64,000 nt of DNA from Apodemus sylvaticus (lineage: Eukaryota > Chordata > Mammalia > Rodentia > Muridae): assembly GCF_947179515.1 (NCBI RefSeq), contig NC_067491.1, positions 10,722,027 to 10,786,026 on the forward strand, in the 5' to 3' direction. The position numbers and the translations under genes are program-made. The notes beneath the pieces were generated by a model. The model worked only from the letters and a program-made list of their open reading frames with translations. It was not told the origin of the DNA and searched no databases. Shown here one piece after another: positions 32,481-43,560 of this stretch; the first letter of the stretch is position 1, and each line of letters begins with the position of its first letter.

Positions 32481-33195
32481 AAGGCTTAAGATGTAGTCTC
32501 GTGTTTTCTGATAGACTTCAATTTATACCTTGAATAGTTCTTTAAATAAAAATGATATGTTTCTTTTCTTCGGGAGTTAGAAAGAAAATTTTATTGATGT
32601 GCCTGAAGTAGCGGTCAAGTCTAACAGAACATTTTTAAAGATCTAAGGATCAATGCGCCCTGAAAGGCTTCAAAGGGAAAAAGAATCTGTACTTAAGTGC
32701 AAGTGCTTTCTATCCATTACCATGGCTTTGTGTCTTCTAATTTTGCTTGCCCCGTTGTCTTGACATTTCTGGACTCTTTCTAGCCAATGTTATCGAAGTT
32801 TTGTCAGAAGGGTCATTCAGAAGACAAGGAAGATTGCAAAGAGGTTTGGTCGACTCCGAGCTCTTAGCTGCACAAACAGACCTGGCTCTCAGATGGGGTC
32901 ATGGGAGGATGCAGGGGAGAGTCAGACACCTGTCTGACCTCCCTGATTGGGAGAGCTCTAGAATGATGATTTCCTGTTTTCTTTGGAAGGAAACAGGTTG
33001 ATATGAACACAGCATGCCCTGGGGTCATTCCTGAAGATTCCATGATTAATCCCTTCCTTTGCTGGGCCCATCTTGGGCTCAGCATGGCTCAGCATGCTTG
33101 CCTATCAGGCTGGGAACCTTAGGCCTGACTTTGAAATTCTTATTGTTGTCTGTTCCTGCTAAATACTCTCAAAATCATGCATACTCTGTGGGAGA
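32481..33195. other. No gene recognised
   Basis: Unique-looking sequence with a few short homopolymers. Confidence 0.45.
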
Positions 33196-33198
33196 CAC

Positions 33199-33273
33199 AT
33201 ACATACATACATACATACATACATACTTACATACATACGTACACATGTACATACATATGTACATACACTCACA

Positions 33274-33320
<47 letters not shown>
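33199..33320. repeat. (CATA)n followed by (CA)n
   Basis: CATA units with ACGT and ACATGTAC interruptions, then about 24 CA units. Frames on both strands are open only because of the repeat. Confidence 0.95.
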
Positions 33321-33322
<2 letters not shown>

Positions 33323-33508
33323 ACAGAATGAAATCTTGGGTTCCCACCAGTACTCTGAATGGCTACTCTACCAACTTTAAGCATGCCCATTTACTCTAGG
33401 GTTTATAAAGTTGGACTGTAGTTGCATAGTTGCCAATCCTACTTTAGGTCTCTTACTGTACTGAGATGGACCCTCACAGGCACAGAAGACCCGAGGTGCT
33501 AACCCAAC
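33321..33508. other. No gene recognised
   Basis: Short gap. Confidence 0.5.
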
Positions 33509-34126
33509 TGTGATGAATAATTGATATACCAACTTGACTAGGATAAGGGATACTTAGACCTAACATACTTAGTTAGGCATTGTATGTAGAATTGCCTGTA
33601 ACAGTGTTTCCTGGAGAGTAGAACTGGAAGACTGGGCTTTCCTCAACAAAGTGTGAAGGTATCCATCCAGCCTATTGCTGTCCCCACATAGTACAAGGGA
33701 GGACAAGGGATGGTGAGTTGACTGTCCTCTCTTGAGCTTTGGCATCTGTCATCTCCCATCTGTGGACACAGGAGCTTCTGATTCATAGATACTCAGGCTG
33801 AAGAATTTCATCCGTGTGTCTCTTGAGAGCTCCTTCCCCCTTTCTCAAGCCTTTGGGCTTAGATTGAATCACACCTCTGTTTATTATTATTATTATTATT
33901 AGTATTAGTATTAGTATTATTTGGTTTGTGGGAAATGGTAGGCATTCTTGTCCTTTAGAACTACACAAGACAATGATTATTCTAGTAGATACCTATACTG
34001 TATTCCTACTTATCATCTACCTGTCTATTCATTCAATCATCTATCCATTTGTCTGACTGTCCATCTATCCATTATCTGTCTCTCTTCTGTTGATTCTTCC
34101 TCTTTTGGGAGCCCTGATTGATAAGC
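33509..34126 (+). mobile_element. MLT1-type MaLR LTR with inserted (TTA)n
   Basis: Starts 'tgtgatgaataattgatata' then 'caacttgacta', an 'agcctattgctg'-type middle and 'atctgtggacacaggagctt'. It ends with a 'tcttctgttgattcttcctc' block and 'gggagccctgattgataa', matching the MLT1 end. A TTA/TAG microsatellite (33880-33920) and a CATC/CTAT-rich patch (34005-34085) enlarge it. Confidence 0.6.
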
Positions 34127-35112
34127 CTACCTTGCTATTCCTCTGTTGTCTGTGTCATAGAGTTCTGACCACTCTCCAAGGGATAAAGGGGCTTTCTTTG
34201 GTTCTGTCTTTAAAAACTTCACCATCCTCTGGATTTTCACTATACCACTGAAGTACTAAGAGCCTAGCATGTTCTTCCTAAGCGTGGTGTAATAATGACC
34301 AAGTAAAGGCTTGAAGAACCTGAGTGGTTAGTTCATTCCGAGGAAGTGTCAGAAGCACAAGCTACTAGAAAGGTCCAAGAGATGAATTGAACTTGTGTAT
34401 TCATCCAACAAAAATTGTCTGAGGGGGCTACAGCACTCATGCCTGAGCAGAAGACATAGAAACAGCTCATGTACGCCTCTCTCTAGTTGCCCCACTGCCA
34501 CAGATCATGACCCCCATGAGTGTGAAGTCCCAGCAGACCCATGAATTCAAGCAAGAGTTTAGTGGGACTCCCTAAGAGTTCAAGGTGCGTGTCCTGCATA
34601 TGCAAAGGTGCTGACAGCTCCACATGGTTCCAACTTGTCTCCAGCAAGAAGACAAAGACAGGCTGGTCTTAAGAAGCATGGAGGACACAGCTGCATTCTC
34701 TTACCTTGGCAAGGTATACCATTGAAAGGGAGAGGTAATTTCCTTTCCCTTCCACCATTCCATATCCATTCGTAAGCTAAAGACGCACCACATTGGCAGA
34801 ATGGGCATATTGTTACGAAAACAATTGAAATAGTTGCATCAGTTTGTGTGTAGTATTTTTGCTATTATGGAAAGACTATGCATATGTATGTGTGAGCCAT
34901 GGCACCCACGCTGGAATTTTGATGATCCCATTCACATCTGCATTTAAAGCCAATGAGAAACAATGTATACATGGTTTTAAAATGCTTACCAATAATTTAA
35001 AACTTATTGTTTCCATATTACATAGGAAGCAATAACACCATTAAAAAGCCAGAAAAGAAAACGAGAGCAAAAGATGACAGAAGGAAAACACCTTAGTTGT
35101 TTGAACAACTAA
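34127..35112. other. No gene recognised
   Basis: Nearly 1 kb of unique-looking sequence. Confidence 0.45.
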
Positions 35113-35114
35113 AC

Positions 35115-35300
35115 TGTAAGTAGACACGTGCAGACCTGGAGTCTCACAGAAAGCACTGTCAATGGAAATGGAAAGATAGCTTTGGCTACCAGCTAGAGGT
35201 GAAAAAACTGCAGGATGTTTTTTCCTCCGGCTGGGTGTGTAACGTTTCAGGCACTTTACAGGATGGGTGTACACCATCATGCCTGCGATAGGATGTACAA
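35115..35300 (+). repeat. Inverted repeat, left arm (family unknown)
   Basis: About 185 bp that reappears inverted at 36307-36490. The core 35143-35210 matches the reverse complement of 36395-36462 at 65 of 68 positions. The outer parts match at roughly 75-80%. Not a repeat family I can name. Confidence 0.9.
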
Positions 35301-35483
35301 AGCAGCACTCTTTCTGTTCTGTGAGCAGGAAGGCCTACGTTGTTTCGTGTGAATCCCAAAGATTATGTAGCTGGATCTGGACCAGGCATGGTGCTAGAAA
35401 ACAGCAGCATAAAGCTAACAAGAGAGGCAGATGATTTTGAATTTGGGCAGGAACAATTACACATAACAATCGAGATAAGGGAG

Positions 35484-35486
<3 letters not shown>

Positions 35487-35541
<55 letters not shown>
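35487..35541. repeat. (GA)n microsatellite
   Basis: About 27 GA units. Confidence 0.97.
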
Positions 35542-35542
<1 letters not shown>

Positions 35543-35545
<3 letters not shown>

Positions 35546-36077
35546 CAGCAAGCTGTGAGAGTGAGAACAACCAGGGAACTGGACAACCTGCTGTGGTTCC
35601 TTCACCTTCCTGAAAGCTTTTCTCTCTTGCCAATGAGATCGGCCGGCTACCTTTATAGACCAACAGACTGTCAATCCACCACTATCCAGTTAGGCATCAT
35701 CAGCATAACACCTGCTGAGTGGATATCAACTGCAACCCTTGTGGAAAAGACTTCTTCCCAGATGAAACAAGAGAAGCAAGTCTGGAGGAGACCCTCCTTT
35801 CTTACTTCAGACGTAATATGAGGGTGTGGTGGTTGATGCTATGGCAGCCATTTTGAAATCATGAAGTAAAGGGCAAGAAAAAGGCAGCTGCTCAACCACA
35901 GCTTTAACAAGACTTTGAATCTCCAAGTCAACCCAGACAACAGGTGTACAATATTAATCAAGGAAAATAAACTCTTATTGTTAAGAGTAAAGTCTTGTTG
36001 GCCAGCTGTTGTTAGCAGTCAGGGCTTTTTAACTCATTCTCAACTAAATTCCCCACAATTTGATTTGGGATAATAGA

Positions 36078-36083
<6 letters not shown>
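35543..36083. other. No gene recognised (between the inverted arms)
   Basis: Sequence between the two GA tracts. No repeat or coding feature recognised. Confidence 0.45.
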
Positions 36084-36156
<73 letters not shown>

Positions 36157-36228
36157 AGAGAAGGGGAGAGAAGAGGAGAAGGAGGAGGAGGAGGAGGAGG
36201 AGGAGGAGGAGGAGGAGGAGGAGGAGGG
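36084..36228. repeat. (GA)n then (GGA)n
   Basis: About 33 GA units, a short GAAGGGGAGA bridge, then about 15 GGA units, all purine on the plus strand. Confidence 0.97.
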
Positions 36229-36306
36229 AAGAGAAATCCTTTCCCTACAAAACCCAAACATATTTGAATACCTCAAATCAAGATGATATTTGGTGTATTT
36301 GAGAAC

Positions 36307-36490
36307 TTTACATCCTACCACAAGCATGATGGTGCTACACTCATTCTGTAAAGTGCCCGAGAAGGTGCATGTCCAGCAGGGGGGAAAAAACTATCAGTTT
36401 TTTCACCTCTAGCTGGTAGCAAAAGCTATCTTTCCATTTCTGTTGACAGTGCTTTCTGTGAGAAGTAGACTACAGATCTGCATGTGACTG
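36307..36490 (-). repeat. Inverted repeat, right arm
   Basis: Reverse-complement partner of 35115-35300. The match is strongest at 36395-36462 and fades beyond about 36310 and 36490. Confidence 0.9.
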
Positions 36491-37445
36491 CCTGAAAGTT
36501 ATTAGAACTTTTCAACAAATTGTAAATCCATTGGCATCCAACCTTTCATGTTCTGATAGATAAGCCAAGTCATGGGGAGGCTGCAAAGAGCACCAAGGAT
36601 AATATGTGCAGAAACAGACTTCCTCAGATAGACTAGAAGACACAATTATGACATCTTGGGTGATTCCCTACATGATAAAAATAATTAGGAGAGGCATGGG
36701 GAGCATTGGTGGGGATGCAGTTGTCATGGTTGGAATGTCCACAATCTCCGTGACAAAGGTGTGGTCTGAGAGCTGATGCCTCCCACAGATGGGAGCAAGG
36801 CTGGCAGGGCCATTATCATCAGCACTGTATTTAGCAATACACCATTAGAGTCATTAGAGTCTGTGCCAGGGTGGGCAGGAGAGATGCTTAACAAACCAGA
36901 AGCACACCTCAGAGGCCCATTTAAACTAGTTTACACAACTGTAGTGATTTTCTACAATTTGTGGGAGGAAGGAAGGAGATGAAAACCCAGACTCTGAATT
37001 GGAAACAGAAAAAGAAGAGAAGGAAATAGCATCATAATTGTTCATAAAGAATTGTTATGGAGTCTTTCAGCACAACAGAGCCACCATCTCATTAATTCTC
37101 CTAATAACTGCATTAGTCCAGCAGTGGGGAAGAGGAAATTAAGTAATGCGAGATGGGAGGGGTTCACCCTTCAAATGAACAAAGGAGAGGACAGGAGAAA
37201 CAAAACAGATTTGTTGAGTGGTGTTCGCTCATCAATCCTTGTTGTGTTCAAGCCTTGCCCCAGGCTGGACAGGAAATAAAAGACAATATGCTGAAGGGAG
37301 AATGTTGCTGCTCTGTGAAACCAGAGCCAGCACTCAGCTGGATGATATCATCTGAGGTCTTCAGAAGGGGAAGAATTCTGAAGCTGCACTAGGTGGTTTC
37401 ATTGAATTCAGGAAAGACCAGAGACCATCCAACTTGAGCTCTCTC
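36491..37445. other. No gene recognised
   Basis: Unique-looking sequence of about 950 bp, moderately purine-rich on the plus strand. Confidence 0.45.
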
Positions 37446-37450
37446 CTCCT

Positions 37451-38103
37451 ACATCCATCTGTCCACCCACAAATCCACTCAACCATCCATCCATCTGTCC
37501 ATCTGTCTGCCCATCCATCTGTCCACCCACCCACCCACCCACCCACCTCCTTATCTACTCATCCATCTATCCATCCATTCATCCATCTACCCATCCATCT
37601 GTCCATCCATCTGTCCATCTGTCTGCCCATCTATCCACCCACCCACCCACCTCCTTATCCACTCATCCATCTATCTATCCATCCATCCATCCATCCATCT
37701 ATCCATCCATCCATCCATCCACCCATCCACCCATCCATCTGTCCATCCATCTATCCATCTATCTGCCCATTCCTCCATCCATCCCTCCATCCCTTCACCC
37801 ACCCATCTACTCACTCATACATCCACCACCTATCCACTCAGTAATCCACTCATCCATTTGTCCATCCATCATCATCCACGCACCCACCCATCCACTCACT
37901 CACCCATACTATTCATCCATCCATCCATCCATCCATCCATCCATCCAGCAATCCATCCAGAAATCCATCCATCTACTCATCCATCTACCCACCCATCCAC
38001 TCACTCATCTACCCACTTATCCACTTATCCACTCATCCACTCATCCACTCATCCATCCATCCAGCCAGCCAGCCAGCCACCCATTCATCCACCTGCCCAT
38101 CCA
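37451..38103. repeat. 653-bp CATC/CCAC tetranucleotide satellite
   Basis: Imperfect (CATC)n with CTGT, CACC and CACT variants and recurring longer blocks, such as 'cacccacccacc...ccttatc.actcatccatct' near 37520 and again near 37635. Its frames encode His-Pro-Ser-Ile repeats and are not genes. Confidence 0.96.
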
Positions 38104-38107
38104 GGAA

Positions 38108-38245
38108 AAATTACTTGAGTGCCTATTTTATGCCAGGATCATTTCTAGCCACTAGGAGCAGCAGTTGCTAAGCAGACAAAGTCCTCGTGCTCCCACAGTG
38201 CTCCAGTCCTGCAGGAGGGAAACGGGCAGTGAATACAGAACATGT
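38108..38245. mobile_element. Ancient mammalian repeat relic (L2/MIR type)
   Basis: 'ttgagtgcctattttatgcc' then 'aggatcatttctagccacta' and 'agacaaagtcctcgtgctcc' resemble a widespread old mammalian repeat with a 'gtgcctactatgtgccag' signature. Exact family unresolved. Confidence 0.42.
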
Positions 38246-38317
38246 GATGGAAGAGGAGAGTAGCAGAGAATGACACGTGGTAAAGGAAGGCACAGGCAAG
38301 AGTAAAGAAGGAGGGCT

Positions 38318-38650
38318 GGGGGGCTGGCTCAGTGAATAAAGTGCTTGTTCCACAAGCATGAGGATCTGAGTTCAAATCCCCATCACCCGTGTAAAGCCAG
38401 ACGCCATGGTGTGTTGCTATAGCCCTGATGCTTAGGGAGTGGATGAAGGCAGGGCAGGCGGATCTCAGGGCTTAACTCTGGAACAGAGAGCTTCAGGTTC
38501 AGTGAGAGACCCTCCTAAGAAAGGTAGGACAGAAGAGAAAAGAAAAGGTGAAGAAATTGAGAAATGGTATCTCAGTGTTAATTGCTGCCTCTACATGCAC
38601 CTGTATACCTGAGCACACCTCCCAATTCACCCCCAAAATAAATAATAAGA
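38318..38650 (+). mobile_element. Composite B3/B4-type SINE
   Basis: Head 'gctggctcagtgaataaagt', then 'caagcatgaggatctgagtt', 'ccccatcacc', a B1-like middle and 'aggttcagtgagagaccct', then 'cctgtatacctgagcacacc' and an AATAA-rich tail. The same architecture appears at 52298-52530 (sense) and 61545-61700 and 63340-63530 (antisense). Confidence 0.66.
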
Positions 38651-38774
38651 CATGCACAGCAAAGAGGGAGAGGCTTGAGAGTGAGGGACCTTTGGCTGGG
38701 TGGAGCTGAGGAGAATTGATGACAAAGATGATGATGACGACAAGGACAATGATTAAATTTTATATCTTGGCCAC
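38651..38774. other. Short gap with GATGAT-like repeats
   Basis: GATGAC/AAGATGATG units at 38717-38750. Confidence 0.5.
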
Positions 38775-39060
38775 AGTTTTCCCTCCTTCCTGTCCTCAAA
38801 GTTTCAACCACCCCTATGTCCCCTCTTTCCACCCCCTACCTCCATACACTCCTCCATTTCTCTTTGGAAAAGGGCCAGCCTCGGTGGTTATCAACCAGCC
38901 ATGGCATACCAAGTTGCTGTAAGTTTAGCCACCCTCTTTTCTATTAAGGCTAGATGAGGCAACCCAGCAGGAGGAAAGGGTCCCAAAGGCAGGCAACATA
39001 GTCAGAGACAGGCCCTGTTTGCACTGTTAGGAGTCCCACAAGAAGTCCAAGCTACAACTG
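38775..39060 (-). mobile_element. L1 3'UTR fragment (Lx-like)
   Basis: Antisense C-rich block, 'catttctctttggaaaaggg', 'cagccatggcataccaagtt', 'ggctagatgaggcaacccag' and 'gttaggagtcccacaagaag'. The last block recurs at 45512. Confidence 0.78.
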
Positions 39061-39175
39061 TAACGGGTGGAGAAGAATCTTTAAAACAGAAAGCTTGGTA
39101 GAGAAGTTTACACTACTGAGTCCCCTGAGGCAAGCACAGACAAGTAGTAAGAATTCCACACATCAGGACTCTCTG

Positions 39176-39376
39176 CCTCCCTTCTTCCCTCCCTCCCTCC
39201 CTCTCTCCTCTCTTCCTCTCTTCCTCTCTTCCTCTCTTCCTCACCTTTCTTCCTTCCTTCCCTTCCCCCTTTCTCCTTCCTTCTACCCTCCCCTCCCTTT
39301 TCCTTTCTTTTTCGCTCTCTCCCTCCCTCCTTCCCTCCCTCTGTCCTTCCTTCCCTCTCTCCTTCCCTCCCTTTCA
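39176..39376. repeat. CT-rich low-complexity tract
   Basis: CCCT, CTTC and TTCC units, nearly pure pyrimidine. Confidence 0.92.
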
Positions 39377-39935
39377 GCTCTCCTCTAAGGCTCTCCAGGG
39401 TTACTGAAGGGGAAACATCTCTGCCCGTGGCCTCTAGTCTCTAATTTCTCTCCCACTGAAGAGTTCTGCAGTGAAGGGCTCAGTATATTATTTTGCTGTA
39501 TTACGGGAACAAAAGCCACATTATCCCATGCCTATTTATTTTTCTGCTCATGACATAGGAATAAGAACCAGCACTGTCTGTTCCAGAGGCTCTAATAATC
39601 AAATGCTCCCTTAGTTGGTATAATTTGGCTTCCATAAAGGGGTTGTAACTAAGAGAGATGTTTGCAAAGTCAGCAGTCGGCATTCTGAGACAGTCCCAGT
39701 ATAAATAGTTTATTAGGATCCTGTCACTGTGCAGATTTAAAGAGTGGTTCTGAAGAGTCCCAACCTCTTCATGTGGGGCACAAAGAACAGCGTAGGAAGC
39801 CTCATCCAGATGGATTCAGTTTGTAGTATCAGTTTACTAGTTCAAGGCATAGAAACACATCCCAAATCCAAAGCTCAGAGGGGCCTATTTTCTGCTACCA
39901 CCAAAGGCTTGATCACAATCTAAATCTTGTTATTC
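39377..39935. other. Repeat-free sequence, no gene recognised
   Basis: About 560 bp without any recognised transposon and with a balanced composition. Confidence 0.45.
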
Positions 39936-39937
39936 TC

Positions 39938-40182
39938 GGTTCTTCTTCTTCTTCTTCTTCTTCTTCTTCTTCTTCTTCTTCTTCTTCTTCTTCTTCTTCT
40001 TCTTCTTCTTCTTCTTCTTCTCCTCCTCCTCCTCCTCCTCCTCCTCCTCCTCCTTCTCCTTATTTCTTCTTTTTCTTTTCTTCCTCTTCCTCCTCTTCCT
40101 CCTCTTTTTCTTCTTCTTCCTCCTCTTCATCCTCCTCTTTCTTCTTGCTATTATTATTATTGCTATTATTGTTATTGTTGTT
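39938..40182. repeat. (TTC)n-(TCC)n-(TTC/TCC)-(ATT)n compound microsatellite
   Basis: About 27 TTC units, about 11 TCC units, a mixed pyrimidine segment, then ATT/GTT units. The open frames here are homopolymeric (Leu or Lys) artefacts. Confidence 0.97.
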
Positions 40183-40985
40183 AGCTAATGCTCTTCCTCT
40201 TTAGAGTCTGTGGTTACTAGGAGCCTGTATGGGTCTGTACTTTGCACAGGAAAAGGCTTGCTGGTAGGCTCTGAAGTCAGTCAGCACAGTTGATGGCTGC
40301 GGTTGCTATGAGGGATATCCTGTACTTGCCTCAGAGGACTTGGTTGATTTTTCTGGATGACCTTCTGTTTGGTGCTACCTGTCCGAGTTCTGTGCCTGCA
40401 TCTCTCCTGCTGTGAGCATACATGGAAAGGGCATGTGATTTTATTATCCTGCAAACGTGCTGATTTCTATCTTCTGGCCATCACCAGTTTGAACAGGGGG
40501 ACCACATGGGCTTTTTCTCTCAGCATCTAGAACACACGTTACTACATACTGCTCACCACTCACAGACTGTAGCTTCTCCTTAACATATTCTTGACTGAAA
40601 TGATAGTAATAAAAGAGTCATGGAAATTGCTGTACAGTGAGACAGTTTATGGGACAAAGTAATTGAAATTTCAGACATGTCCACTTTTATTTCCTCTCTG
40701 TTTTGCTTTAGATGCCTTTAGACATGAAATGCACGCCTGCCAGCCTGTAACTGTGATGAGATGTTGTACGGGTTTCCTCCTTTTGTTCTTTGGCCCTTAC
40801 ATTTGTACTGAAGTACATTTGTACTTCTGTCCTGATCTTTCAGTCCTTTAGACTCCCTCTCCCTCTGTCCTTACCTTCAACAAATTGTAACAGCCTAATA
40901 ATGTCTACAACCAAAAGTACTGATATGAGTCAATGCCATTGTTCCAGTACTGCCTCCTGCAAACCTTGTGGCTGTCTTGTTCTGA
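40183..40985. other. No gene recognised
   Basis: Unique-looking sequence. Confidence 0.45.
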
Positions 40986-40989
40986 CTAC

Positions 40990-41225
40990 ACTGTGACAAG
41001 ATGCCATCATGAAGAGGGAAAGAGAGAAAGATCCATTTTCATGTTGATTTCTGAGGTTTCACCATGGTACAGAAAAACCAAGCAGTTTCATCATGACTAC
41101 TAGGGAGAGGAGAAGAGGATTGTGGGAAGAAGGTGGGGCAAGAGGAGAGAGGAGGGGATAGGACAAGAGCAGTCCTAAGGACACACTCCCAATGACCTTT
41201 TCTCCTCCAAAGGGAACTTGACATA
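40990..41225 (-). mobile_element. Old LTR-like relic (MaLR/ERVL type, tentative)
   Basis: 'gaaagatccattttcatgtt', 'ctgaggtttcaccatggtac' and 'ggacacactcccaatgacct' resemble the antisense of an old rodent MaLR-like LTR. Low confidence. Confidence 0.33.
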
Positions 41226-41585
41226 CTTCTTTAGACAAATGAAACTGAGAAACTGAAGCAACTGCTTTCCATCAAAGCACTCTAAAGGGCCAGTGTGGGA
41301 GGGAAAGAGAGAGAGAAAGGAAAAGAAAGAAGAAAGGCAAGAATTCAAGACAAAGATTTAATGGTACAACTCAAAGAACCAGACAGACATGAGCTAAACA
41401 AATTTCAAATTCGCAGAAGGACAGAAGAACAAAGATTAGAGATGTCAACATGGAGGTTCAAATAGAGCTACACAAGGTATCCGAGACCTGAAGAATGTGT
41501 TCTGGGAAATGGTGAACAAAATAACAATTTTGATGCAATTTAAACTGTTTTAGGCATTAAGGAAGCTTCTTCAAGCTCTGAATGG

Positions 41586-42259
41586 CAAATTCTTTGCAGG
41601 GGTTGACTGACCCTTTCACAGGGGACATATGTCAAACATCCCGCAGTATCAAATGTTTACATTACTGAGCAAGCCAGCTCAGTCAGGCAACAGGTTCTCC
41701 AGCACAGGAGTGAGGATTAAAAAGAAAGAGACAATTAGACAAAACTGCAGCATGACCCCAGTCGGTTCTGAGACTGAAGGGGTGGGTTTAATAATTTCCA
41801 ATCCACTTTGATACCAATTTAATTACATGCAGGTATCCAGAAAAATAGTAGTACAATGAGGAACAAGCAAGACAGTAAACACAAAATTGTCAAGGCAGTA
41901 AGCAAAGTCCCACTATCACTTCACTGACAGTTGTTTCCAAGGGTGTGTAAAGATGGCCAAAAACCCTGAGCCTACTTCCTTGTCCAAGCCCAGAATCTTG
42001 CCTGAAGCTTGCTTCTGCCTTAACCTACTTCCGATTTATGCCCTAATGTCAGATTCCTGCTTGAAGACCTTGTCCTTGGTCAATGTCAAGCTCCTGCCAG
42101 GCAGCACAGCACCCAATAAGGCTCTCTACACATTACGTTTCATAGCAGTGGCAAAATTACAGTTATGAAGTAGCAGCAAAAATAATTTTATGGTTGAAGG
42201 TCACAACATGAGGAATAGCATCAAAGGGTCGGAGCACGAGGAAGATTGAAAAATAGCTG
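41586..42259. mobile_element. URR1 hAT element interrupted by an LTR
   Basis: Left piece 41586-41665 has 'gactgaccctttcacagggg' and ends in 'gtttacattac'. The right piece resumes 'cattacgtttcatagcagtg', then 'aaaattacagttatgaagta' and 'ttttatggttgaaggtcaca'. Removing 41666-42136 restores a normal URR1. Another intact copy at 42721-42943 shows the undisturbed order. Confidence 0.85.
41666..42130. mobile_element. Solo LTR (465 bp) nested in URR1, 6-bp TSD
   Basis: Begins TG (tgagcaagcc) and ends CA (ctctctaca), and is flanked by the identical hexamer cattac at 41660-41665 and 42131-42136. TG...CA ends and a 6-bp TSD are those of class II (ERVK-type) LTRs. Orientation and family are not recognised, but the boundaries are secure because the host URR1 sequence is known. 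Confidence 0.86.
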
Positions 42260-42720
42260 CCTTGGAGGAAGATGGAGGAAGATTGTTTCTTACCAGTCCA
42301 CTCCAAATCTAGCTTCACTTTAACACTGAACAGTTTCAGTGCTCGGACATGCACAGGGAAGTGGAGATGCAGCGTCACCTGGTGTGGTGAAGAGTCTGAA
42401 GGGCTGCCAGGCCGCTTGCCACTATGACGATGGCATTTAAGATGCTCGTAGATGACAGCATGTCTCCACACGTGACAGTTTCTTATTGCCAACTGACAAG
42501 TTGCAAAATGGAACTGTGGCTTTGATCTGCTTTTCCCTAAGAACGAACGGTGCTGGGTGCCTTCAGGCATCTTATTTGAAGACATGTCTATTAAAATCTT
42601 TTGGCTGTTTGAAAGTGGGTCATTTGCTTTGTGCTGTTGTAGTTGAAGTATAAATCTTTAGCTGATAAAAAGAGTTTAGCAAATTTTCCTCATCTATTCA
42701 TTGTTTTGTTCGTTGTTCAT

Positions 42721-42943
42721 CAGTGGTTCTCAACCTTTCTAATACTGTGACCCTTTGATACCATTCCTCATGTGGGAGTGAAACTCAACCATCAAATTAT
42801 CTTTGTTGCTACTTCATAACTGTAATTTTGCTAATGTTATGAATTGCAATGTAAATATCTGTTTTCCCATGGTCTTGGAGGACCCCCGTGACAGTGTTTT
42901 TCAACTGCCAAAGGGGTCAAAACCCAAAGGTTGAGAACCGATG
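42721..42943. mobile_element. URR1 hAT element, near full length
   Basis: Terminal inverted repeats 'cagtggttctcaaccttt' at the left and 'aaaggttgagaaccgatg' at the right, with the internal 'gctacttcataactgtaatt' and 'cccatggtcttggaggaccc' blocks. It is about 223 bp and is a nonautonomous element. Confidence 0.92.
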
Positions 42944-43160
42944 GTTTAGATGGTGTCTTCCAAAGTACAAGGTTTGAAATGCTGATGAGGTTCAATCAAC
43001 ATGTACTGTTGGTTATGCCTTTTTCCTCTAAGGACTGATGCTGAGGGATGTTTTCTAAGGCCGGCAAGGGCTTAAAGGCCACTGTATTACAGTGAACAGT
43101 TATGCCTAACACAGTCATGGTGTATGAGAGTGGGTGCAAATTCATCTTTGAAAGTTTGAT
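42944..43160. other. No gene recognised
   Basis: Short gap. Confidence 0.5.
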
Positions 43161-43560
43161 GGGCTCTCCTAATGAAGTCATCTGGTCCTGAGTTTGTGTT
43201 TGTGATGAATTTTTGTCCGCTAATTTAATCCCCTTGCTTCAGTAGCTTGCTAGAGTCAAGTTGGTAGTGAACCATTAAGGATTTCTGCTCCTCTATTCAT
43301 AGGAATAACTAAGCTATAATTTTCTGGTATTGTGACAGTTTCAGTTTTGTGACCAGGGATCTAGCCTTTTAGGATAAGCTAGAAAGTATCCCCCACCCTT
43401 TCTGTTGTTTACTGTATTTTTCAAGAACTTGCAAGTGATCGGTATAAGTTCATTGTCAGAAATTGGATAAAATCCACTAATGAAGCCATCTGGCCCTGAG
43501 CTTGGGTTTGTGCCGAGTTTTTGTTTGCTAATTTAATCTCATGGCTTGTGAGAGTTGACA
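43161..43560 (-). mobile_element. Ancient L1 ORF2 antisense relic, duplicated
   Basis: 'aatgaagtcatctggtcctg' (43171) and 'aatgaagccatctggccctg' (43479) match the well-known antisense of an L1 RT-domain segment. They start two similar 75-bp blocks about 308 bp apart. Confidence 0.5.

Noticed and set aside
37434..37844. His-Pro-Ser-Ile repeat protein of 136 codons
   Set aside because: Translation of the CATC satellite; no start context, no conserved non-repeat part.
37451..38103. CRISPR-like alternation of repeat blocks
   Set aside because: Tetranucleotide slippage pattern with no constant repeat/spacer sizes; the genome is mammalian.
39927..40184. Poly-Leu and poly-Lys frames
   Set aside because: Translation of (TTC)n/(TCC)n.
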